Source: an uncultured Eubacteriales bacterium
GTDB lineage: Bacteria > Bacillota > Clostridia > Oscillospirales > Oscillospiraceae
Length of the DNA: 5,387 bases
Assembly: GCA_900555735.1 (NCBI GenBank)
Contig: USMI01000132.1
Location: forward strand, 1 to 5,387
Direction of reading: 5' to 3'
Under the pieces are notes generated by a model, which had not been told where the DNA came from, ran no database searches, and saw only the letters and a program-made list of their open reading frames with translations. The translations under genes were made by a program, and so were the position numbers. Below are positions 1 to 4,769 of this stretch, piece after piece; the first letter of the stretch is position 1; every line of letters begins with the position of its first letter.

Positions 1-1091
1 CGCTGGTGGGCGCCATCGACAAGTACCTGCGGGAGAACAACAAGTACCTGAAATCTGAGGCAAAGATCACCTATCCCGACGTGCAGGACTGCCTGATCCT
101 TGTCAGCAACAACTTCTCAACCCAGACCAGCTACGAGAACCAGACCAAGAAGGCCATTACCAACAAGTTCGTGCAGGATGCCATGGCAGAGTTCCTCCGC
201 AGCCGTCTGGAAATTTATTTCATCGAGAACCGCGACGCCGCCGAAAAGATCGCCGCGCAGGTGCTGGTCAACAAGCGCAGCCGCGAAACGGCGGAAAAGA
301 CCCGCATCAACCAGAAGAAAAAGCTCACCGAGAAGATCGACATCGCCAACCGCGTCCAGAAGTTTGTGGACTGCCGCACCAAGGACGTGGAGCGCCGCGA
401 GCTGTATATCGTGGAGGGCGACTCCGCACTGGGCGCCTGCAAGCAGTCCCGTGACGCGGAGTTTCAGGGACTGATGCCCGTCCGGGGCAAGATCCTCAAC
501 TGCCTGAAGGCCGACTATCCCCGCATTTTCAAGAGCGACGTCATCACCGACCTCATGAAGGTGCTGGGCTGCGGCGTGGAGGTTTCCGGCAAGGCCGTGA
601 AGGATCTGAACCAGTTCGACCTGAACAACCTCCGCTGGAGCAAGGTGGTTATCTGCACCGATGGCGATGTGGACGGCTTTCAGATCCGCACCCTGATCCT
701 GACCATGATGTACCGTCTCTGCCCCACCCTGATCCGGGAGGGCAAGGTCTATATCGCGGAGACGCCCCTGTTCGAGATCACCTGCAAGGAGAAGTCCGGC
801 GAAAAGACGTGGTTCGCCTACTCCGAGAAGGAGAAGGCGGATATCCTCAAGGAGCTGTCCGGAAAAAAGACCAACATCCAGCGCTCCAAGGGCCTTGGCG
901 AGAACGACCCGGAGATGATGTGGATGACCACCATGAACCCAGAGACCCGCCGTCTCATCAAGGTGCTGCCTGACGACGCGGAAGAAACGGCCCGGGTCTT
1001 TGACCTGCTGCTGGGGGACAACCTCTCCGGCCGAAAAGAATATATCGCGGAAAACGGACACAAGTACATGGACATGATCGACGTAAGCTAA
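1..1091 (+). CDS. parE: DNA topoisomerase IV/gyrase subunit B (ParE/GyrB-like), 5' partial
   Basis: This is the ATPase/TOPRIM subunit of a type IIA topoisomerase. It pairs with the A subunit encoded downstream to pass one DNA duplex through another in the cytoplasm. The window starts inside the gene, with the reading frame at base 3; about 362 residues are visible and the GHKL ATPase domain is missing. Seen in order: the end of the transducer domain, with SYENQTKKAITN where GyrB has its EGQTKTKLGN-type motif; the TOPRIM motif EGDSA with the catalytic Glu at 414-416; the MPVRGKILN segment; the metal-binding DGDVDG at 660-677, where most GyrB/ParE have DADVDG; and the C-terminal QRSKGLGE, WMTTMNPETRR and GRKEYIAEN blocks. 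The long insertion of enterobacterial GyrB is absent. The sequence is clearly diverged from canonical GyrB, so I read it as the second, ParE-like copy. A gyrB label cannot be excluded without the genome's other pair. Confidence 0.93.
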   Translation, partial: LVGAIDKYLRENNKYLKSEAKITYPDVQDCLILVSNNFSTQTSYENQTKKAITNKFVQDAMAEFLRSRLEIYFIENRDAAEKIAAQVLVNKRSRETAEKTRINQKKKLTEKIDIANRVQKFVDCRTKDVERRELYIVEGDSALGACKQSRDAEFQGLMPVRGKILNCLKADYPRIFKSDVITDLMKVLGCGVEVSGKAVKDLNQFDLNNLRWSKVVICTDGDVDGFQIRTLILTMMYRLCPTLIREGKVYIAETPLFEITCKEKSGEKTWFAYSEKEKADILKELSGKKTNIQRSKGLGENDPEMMWMTTMNPETRRLIKVLPDDAEETARVFDLLLGDNLSGRKEYIAENGHKYMDMIDVS

Positions 1092-1098
1092 AGGCGCG

Positions 1099-1143
1099 TC
1101 GGGGCGTTAAGAAAACATGCCGGTGGCATGTTTTTAGCCCCGA
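1099..1143 (+). terminator. Rho-independent terminator of the ParE-like gene
   Basis: The inner stem is a perfect 10-bp hairpin, AAAACATGCC (1112-1121) and GGCATGTTTT (1125-1134), with a 3-base loop and a run of five T at 1131-1135. An outer 7-bp arm, TCGGGGC (1099-1105) with GCCCCGA (1137-1143), encloses it. It begins 8 bases after the stop codon. It implies that transcription of the ParE-like gene largely ends here, so the ParC-like gene further on probably needs its own promoter or readthrough. Confidence 0.85.
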
Positions 1144-1146
1144 TCT

Positions 1147-1163
1147 CGGCGGCTATGCCGCCG
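1147..1163. repeat. GC-rich 7-bp hairpin
   Basis: CGGCGGC (1147-1153) and GCCGCCG (1157-1163) form a perfect stem around the loop TAT. It lies four bases after the outer arm of the preceding terminator and has no T-run, so it is not itself a terminator. It may be a remnant of a dispersed repeat, because the following 100 bases also look non-coding and the 1264-1343 repeat pair follows. Its function is unknown. Confidence 0.5.
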
Positions 1164-1263
1164 TAGCATCCATCAATTTTGAAGGAACCATCTTGTACGC
1201 CTGCGCCGCTGCGCCTTGTCTTGACGCAAGATCCATCGCCTTTTGGCGTGTGCTTGCTCTGCA
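1164..1263. other. Non-coding spacer with small hairpins
   Basis: No supportable gene is seen here on either strand. Short open frames cross it, but they lack ribosome-binding sites and run into the adjacent repeats. It contains small inverted repeats: TCTTG (1219-1223) with CAAGA (1227-1231), CGCC (1237-1240) with GGCG (1245-1248) around TTTT, and a wider ATCTTG (1190-1195) with CAAGAT (1227-1232). These could belong to a larger dispersed repeat or to a structured RNA; nothing here decides between them. Confidence 0.4.
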
Positions 1264-1343
1264 CATTTCGTAGGGGCCGGCGTCCCCGACAGCCCGTCGC
1301 ATTAACGCACCATTTCGTAGGGGCCGACGACTTTGTCGGCCCG
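1264..1343. repeat. Left pair of GTAGGGGC-headed palindromic repeats
   Basis: Two 33-base units, at 1264-1296 and 1311-1343, share the leader CATTTCGTAGGGGCC in the same orientation, 47 bases apart. The second unit forms a perfect 8-bp stem, GGGCCGAC (1321-1328) and GTCGGCCC (1335-1342), with a 6-base loop. The first has a core at 1274-1295 whose stem is degraded by mismatches. The first core matches 20 of 22 positions of the core at 2008-2029, on the far side of the unknown gene. These resemble REP-type intergenic palindromes; the class assignment is inference. Confidence 0.75.
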
Positions 1344-1369
1344 CCACCCCGACACCGAAAGGCAGGTGA

Positions 1370-1441
1370 CCCGCCACGGAAGAAACAAAACGCCGCGTTA
1401 GAAAAGCTGCGCTCATTATTGGCGGGACGCTTATCATTTTT
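1370..1441 (+). other. In-frame 5' extension of the unknown membrane protein, lacking a standard start codon
   Basis: The frame of the 1442 gene is open back to the TGA at 1367-1369. The extension contains no ATG, GTG or TTG codon. Translated, it gives a short basic stretch (KRRVRK) followed by AALIIGGTLIIF, which joins MVITAWISGI of the annotated start to make a good membrane helix. An AGGCAGG sequence at 1360-1366 lies nine bases before an ACG codon at 1376-1378, the spacing expected of a ribosome-binding site and a start. The original start may have been ATG at 1376, now ACG. Confidence 0.5.
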
Positions 1442-1966
1442 ATGGTAATCACAGCCTGGATCAGCGGGATCACCTCCCACTTTGACGAGAGCAATACATA
1501 TGTTTATGAGGGAACGTTATCCTATGTTGACCGCTACTATACGCGCGAACTGCGGTGGGGTGGCTCTGTCTATTACAAACTGTGTTTTGCAGATGGGCAA
1601 AAGTTTGCCATCAATCCCAATGATGCAGTGGCTCTGATGGACGGTACAGTAAGACGTGAACTTGAATCGCTGCCTGAGGGGGAAAAGATAACAGTGATCG
1701 TTTCTCGCAGATATGGTGATGTTTGCGCCTTTTGGACGGACGAACGTGTGTTTATATCTTTGGATGACTGCAACGCACGGGCAAAGAAAAACAAACTTTA
1801 TTTGTTCATACTTGATGCGTGTTTAGCCCTGATCTTTGTTCCAATGGCCGTGTTTTATGATTTCGATGCCTTCCGCCAACTGCGGATCAGCCGTGGCAAA
1901 CAGCGGCGCAAGGCAAAACGAAAGCAACTGCGCAGCGAGCTGAAAAACCCCCGCAAAAAACCGTAG
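1442..1966 (+). CDS. Hypothetical membrane protein of unknown function
   Basis: I do not recognise the family. From ATG 1442 the product is 174 residues. It starts in the second half of a hydrophobic stretch, followed by a roughly 105-residue segment rich in beta-type patterns (YEGTLSYVD, YYKLCFADGQKFAI, EKITVIVSRR, ERVFISLDD). A membrane helix lies at about residues 118-139 (LYLFILDACLALIFVPMAVF), and a very basic tail follows (RGKQRRKAKRKQ). With the upstream frame included (from 1376, 196 residues) it would have two helices, with both basic ends inside the cell and the middle domain outside, in keeping with the positive-inside rule. Base composition is visibly lower in GC than the topoisomerase genes (two sampled 60-base lines gave 52% and 40%, against 65% in one ParC line). 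Repeat pairs flank it, about 32 bases from the extended frame on each side. The start is uncertain: only a weak GGCGGGA sits 14 bases before ATG 1442. Confidence 0.65.
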   Translation: MVITAWISGITSHFDESNTYVYEGTLSYVDRYYTRELRWGGSVYYKLCFADGQKFAINPNDAVALMDGTVRRELESLPEGEKITVIVSRRYGDVCAFWTDERVFISLDDCNARAKKNKLYLFILDACLALIFVPMAVFYDFDAFRQLRISRGKQRRKAKRKQLRSELKNPRKKP

Positions 1967-1998
1967 CGTGCCGTACCTGCACGCAGTCGCTGGCAACC

Positions 1999-2081
1999 TT
2001 TTTGTAGGGGCCGGCGTCCCCAACGGCCCTGACGATAACCGATCATTTCCCTGCGGGCGGACAGAGTCGTCCGCCCCTACA
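1999..2081. repeat. Right pair of GTAGGGGC-headed repeats, with terminal inverted repeats
   Basis: The element is bounded by TGTAGGGGC (2003-2011) and its exact complement GCCCCTACA (2073-2081). The left core, 2008-2029, pairs over 6 bp (GGGCCG with CGGCCC). The right core, 2055-2076, is a perfect 8-bp hairpin, GGGCGGAC and GTCCGCCC, with a 6-base loop. The two cores are 47 bases apart, exactly as in the 1264-1343 pair, but the right unit is inverted here. It lies between the unknown gene and the ParC-like gene, ending 22 bases before the latter's ribosome-binding site. Confidence 0.75.
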
Positions 2082-2103
2082 CCAAATAATTACCGCCAAT
2101 ATA

Positions 2104-2111
2104 AGAAAGGA
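2104..2111 (+). promoter_or_regulatory. Ribosome-binding site of the ParC-like gene
   Basis: AGAAAGGA lies ten bases before ATG 2122 and fixes this start. No clear -35/-10 pair was found between the repeat pair and this site. Confidence 0.75.
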
Positions 2112-2121
2112 CATTGCTCCT

Positions 2122-4362
2122 ATGGCAAAGAAAAATCAACCGGAACGCACCGTTCACCGCAGCGCCGATCCCAATGTGATGGGCCTGCGCGGCGCGGTGA
2201 TCCACCAGCCCATCACCGCCACGCTGGACGAAAACTATATGCCCTATGCCATGAGCGTCATCGTCTCCCGCGCCATCCCGGAGATCGACGGCTTCAAGCC
2301 CGCGCACCGGAAGCTCCTGTACACCATGTACAAGATGGGTCTTCTCACCGGCGGCCGCACCAAGTCCGCCAACATCGTGGGCCAGACCATGCGCCTGAAT
2401 CCCCACGGCGACCAGGCCATCTATGAGACCATGGTGCGTCTGGCCAAGGGCAACGAGGCCCTGCTGCACCCCTTTGTGGACAGCAAGGGCAACTTTGGCA
2501 AGGTCTACTCCCGCGACATGGCCTACGCCGCCAGCCGCTATACCGAGGCAAAGCTCTCTCCCATCTGCGCTGAGCTGTTCCGCGATCTGGACTGCGACGC
2601 CGTGGACTTTGTGGATAACTACGACAACACCATGAAGGAGCCGTCCCTGCTGCCCACTACCTTCCCCAATGTGCTGGTGTCCGCCAATCAGGGCATCGCC
2701 GTGGGCATGGCGTCCCAGATCTGCGGCTTCAATCTGGGCGAGGTGTGCGACACCACCATCGCCTATCTGAAAAACCCCGATCACGACATCCCCTCTACCC
2801 TGCTGGCCCCGGACTTCCCCACCGGCGGACAGATCCTGTGCGACGGCGACGAGCTGCGGGAAATTTACCGCACCGGACGGGGCGGCGTGAAGGTCCGCAG
2901 CCGCTATCGCTACGACAAGAAGGAGAATTTGATCGAGGTCTACGAGATCCCCTACTCCACCTCCATCGAGGCCATTCTGGACAAGGTGGCGGAGCTGGTG
3001 AAGGCCGGCAAGGTGAAGGAGATCAACGACATGCGGGACGAGAGCGACCTGAGCGGCCTGAAGCTGGCCATCGACCTGAAGCGTGGCGTGGACCCCGATA
3101 AGCTGATGGCCAAGCTGTTCCGCCTGACCCCCCTGCAGGACACGGTAAGCTGCAACTTCAACATCCTCATTGCCGGACAGCCCCGTGTGCTGGGCGTGGG
3201 CGGCATTCTGGAGGAGTGGACGGCGTGGCGCACCGAGTGCGTCAAGCGCCGGGTGTACTTCATCCTGAAGAAGAAGCAGGACAAGCTGCACCTTTTGCAG
3301 GGCCTGAAGCGCATCCTGCTGGACATCGACAAGGCCATCGCCACCATCCGGGAGACCGAGGAGGAGGCGGAGGTCATCCCCAACCTGATGATCGCCTTCG
3401 GCATCGATCAGGTGCAGGCGGAGTATGTGGCGGAGATCAAGCTGCGCAACATCAACAAGGAGTACATCCTCAAGCGGGTGGCGGAGACCGAGACGCTGGC
3501 CGACGAGATCGCCGATCTGGAGGACACCCTGGCCCGGCCCCAGCGCATCCGCCGCATCATCATCGACGAGCTGACCGACGTGCGGAAGAAGTACGCCATC
3601 CCCCGCCATACCGAGATCGTCTACGGCCACGAACTGCCCGAGGAGCCGGAGGATGAACCCATCGACGACTATCCCGTCCACCTGTTCCTCAGCCGTCAGG
3701 GCTATTTCAAGAAGATCACGCCCCAGTCCCTGCGCATGTCCGGCGAGCAGAAGTACAAGGAGGGCGACGGCCCCGCCCAGTATTTCGAGGCCACCAACGC
3801 CGCCGAGCTGCTGTTCTTCACCGACCGCCAGCAGGTCTATAAGACCCGCGCCAGCGAGTTCAGCGAGACCAAGGCCTCGGCGCTGGGCGACTATCTGCCC
3901 GCCAGGCTGGGCATGGAGGACGGCGAGAACGTCATCTATCTGGCGCTGGCCGGGGATTACAGCGGCTTCATGCTGTTCTTCTTTGAAAACGGCAAGGCCG
4001 CCAAGGTGCCGCTGACCGCCTATGCCACCACCTCCAACCGCCGCCGCCTTACCGGCGCGTACAGCGATAAAGCGCCCCTGACCGCCATGCTGGCGCTGAA
4101 GGAGGACGCGGAGCTGGCCCTGTATACCAACGAGCCCCGGTGCCTGCTGATGCATACGGCGTCCCTGACCCCCAAGACCACCCGCGCCACACAGGGCGTG
4201 GCGGTCATGACCATCAAGCCCAAGTACCATCTGGAGCGGGTTGTCCCCGTGGCGGAGACGGGCATTACCAACCCGGCCCGCTACCGCACCCGCACCATCC
4301 CCGCCGCCGGCGCGCTGGTGAAGCCGGAGGACAGCGACGAAAAGCAGATCACGCTGCTGTAA
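2122..4362 (+). CDS. parC: DNA topoisomerase IV/gyrase subunit A (ParC/GyrA-like)
   Basis: This is the DNA-cleaving subunit of a type IIA topoisomerase, working with the ParE-like subunit encoded upstream. It is complete at 746 residues, close to ParC (about 750) and shorter than E. coli GyrA (875). In order: N-terminal helix and winged-helix domain with ENYMPYAMSVIVSRAIPEIDGFKPAHRKLLY (split here by the family's DG-KP-HR motif, about 37-67); NPHGDQAIYE (93-102); GNFG (123-126); the catalytic Tyr140 in SRYTE (codon 2539-2541); LVSANQGIAVGMA (185-197); PDFPTGG (230-236); GRGGVKVRSRY (252-261). The coiled-coil arm with QAEYVAEIKLRNI spans about 375-490, and a beta-pinwheel C-terminal domain about 515-735. 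The first-blade GyrA box (QRRGGKG type) is not visible; the region reads MSGEQKYKEGDG, which argues for a non-wrapping, decatenating ParC-like enzyme. The usual quinolone-contact Ser is Gln98, while the acidic partner Glu102 remains. A gyrA label remains possible. Confidence 0.95.
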   Translation: MAKKNQPERTVHRSADPNVMGLRGAVIHQPITATLDENYMPYAMSVIVSRAIPEIDGFKPAHRKLLYTMYKMGLLTGGRTKSANIVGQTMRLNPHGDQAIYETMVRLAKGNEALLHPFVDSKGNFGKVYSRDMAYAASRYTEAKLSPICAELFRDLDCDAVDFVDNYDNTMKEPSLLPTTFPNVLVSANQGIAVGMASQICGFNLGEVCDTTIAYLKNPDHDIPSTLLAPDFPTGGQILCDGDELREIYRTGRGGVKVRSRYRYDKKENLIEVYEIPYSTSIEAILDKVAELVKAGKVKEINDMRDESDLSGLKLAIDLKRGVDPDKLMAKLFRLTPLQDTVSCNFNILIAGQPRVLGVGGILEEWTAWRTECVKRRVYFILKKKQDKLHLLQGLKRILLDIDKAIATIRETEEEAEVIPNLMIAFGIDQVQAEYVAEIKLRNINKEYILKRVAETETLADEIADLEDTLARPQRIRRIIIDELTDVRKKYAIPRHTEIVYGHELPEEPEDEPIDDYPVHLFLSRQGYFKKITPQSLRMSGEQKYKEGDGPAQYFEATNAAELLFFTDRQQVYKTRASEFSETKASALGDYLPARLGMEDGENVIYLALAGDYSGFMLFFFENGKAAKVPLTAYATTSNRRRLTGAYSDKAPLTAMLALKEDAELALYTNEPRCLLMHTASLTPKTTRATQGVAVMTIKPKYHLERVVPVAETGITNPARYRTRTIPAAGALVKPEDSDEKQITLL

Positions 4363-4364
4363 AC

Positions 4365-4407
4365 CATAAAAAACGTCTCAGCCCACTGGGCTGAGACGTT
4401 TTTTATG
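4365..4407. terminator. Bidirectional terminator between convergent genes
   Basis: A perfect 20-bp stem, 4365-4384 with 4388-4407, around a 3-base loop (ACT). The GC part is ACGTCTCAGCCC with GGGCTGAGACGT. A6 precedes it and T6 (4399-4404) follows, so it works as a T-tailed hairpin on both strands. It starts two bases after the ParC-like stop and ends eight bases before the stop of the minus-strand small gene. Confidence 0.93.
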
Positions 4408-4415
4408 TTGTGGGT

Positions 4416-4661
4416 TCAGGCACCGAGACGGCACTCTTCAACGGGCGTGGACTGAAATCCAAGCACCTCGCCGTTGGAGGCGTCCACATAGCAGTCGTAA
4501 TCCATCCACTCGCTGTGGATGATCACCTCGTACAGGTTATCGGAGAAGGATACGTCGGCGGACAGCACCTCGCGGTTGCGGAGGTTGCCATACAGCACGG
4601 CGGCGGCCACGGCCACCTGGGGGTCGATCACGTGGGAGGTCATATCGTTCATGTTGTTCAT
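4416..4661 (-). CDS. Small PepSY-like protein
   Basis: The product is 81 residues. The second half, roughly residues 35-70, has the pattern YEVIIHSEWMDYDCYVDASNGEVLGFQ, which resembles the strand-turn-strand of PepSY domains (Y-E-V ... Y-x-V-D-A-x-x-G-E-V-L). PepSY domains are usually exported and are often encoded beside two-component systems; the neighbouring sensor kinase gene fits. Unusually, there is no signal peptide: the N-terminus is MNNMNDMTSH, then only a mildly hydrophobic AVAAAVLYG, and the upstream frame offers no other ATG, GTG or TTG start. The protein is therefore probably cytoplasmic, or a shortened relic. The start among three nearby Met codons is set by AAAGGAG seven bases upstream. 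Stop is TGA at 4416-4418. The PepSY assignment is by eye and moderate; that a real gene is present is fairly sure. Confidence 0.72.
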   Translation of the reverse strand: MNNMNDMTSHVIDPQVAVAAAVLYGNLRNREVLSADVSFSDNLYEVIIHSEWMDYDCYVDASNGEVLGFQSTPVEECRLGA

Positions 4662-4668
4662 GGTAAAA

Positions 4669-4675
4669 CTCCTTT
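4669..4675 (-). promoter_or_regulatory. Ribosome-binding site of the PepSY-like gene
   Basis: On the minus strand this reads AAAGGAG, seven bases before the ATG at 4661. It selects the first of three closely spaced Met codons. Confidence 0.8.
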
Positions 4676-4689
4676 CAAGCTCTGTTTGT

Positions 4690-4720
4690 TTTCCTGTTAT
4701 GGGTATAGCATAACCGGAAA
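4690..4720. promoter_or_regulatory. Operator-like 12-bp inverted repeat upstream of the PepSY-like gene
   Basis: TTTCCTGTTATG (4690-4701) and CATAACCGGAAA (4709-4720) are complementary at 11 of 12 positions around a 7-base spacer. On the minus strand the centre contains TGCTATACC, a possible extended -10 element (TGnTATA), though I found no good -35. There is no T-run, so this is not a terminator. The likely reading is a binding site for a dimeric regulator overlapping the small gene's promoter; which regulator is unknown. Confidence 0.5.
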
Positions 4721-4769
4721 CTTTAAGAAAAGTATGAAAGGAATTTAAATAAATTTTGAACGGAGAAAA

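Noticed and set aside
117..1061. 314-codon minus-strand open frame opposite the ParE-like gene
   Set aside because: The same antisense effect of GC-rich third positions; no domain pattern, and the + strand frame carries the TOPRIM motifs.
1264..1343. Possible short CRISPR array
   Set aside because: There are only two copies, each unit is itself palindromic, the separator is 14 bases, and no cas genes are visible.
1340..1377. 8-bp direct repeat CCCGCCAC at 1340-1347 and 1370-1377, as a possible target-site duplication
   Set aside because: The copies enclose only 22 bases, and one is part of the repeat unit end, so chance or local duplication explains it as well as insertion.
1088..1494. Open frames of 89-130 codons on both strands across the left repeat pair
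   Set aside because: They translate palindromic repeat and terminator sequence, have no ribosome-binding sites and show no protein-like pattern.
1966..2003. Possible terminator of the unknown gene: GCGTGC (1966-1971) with GCACGC (1979-1984), then T5 at 1999-2003
   Set aside because: The T-run starts 14 bases after the stem, too far for a canonical intrinsic terminator, and it overlaps the leader of the right repeat pair.
1968..2426. 152-codon + strand open frame spanning the right repeat pair and the start of the ParC-like gene
   Set aside because: It runs through the repeats and overlaps parC in another frame; the product is rich in Arg, Pro and His with no recognisable pattern.
2077..4230. 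717-codon open frame on the minus strand, opposite the ParC-like gene
   Set aside because: Its translation is low-complexity, rich in Gly, Leu, Val, His and Gln, as expected from the antisense of a GC-rich gene. The + strand encodes an unmistakable topoisomerase with all family motifs.
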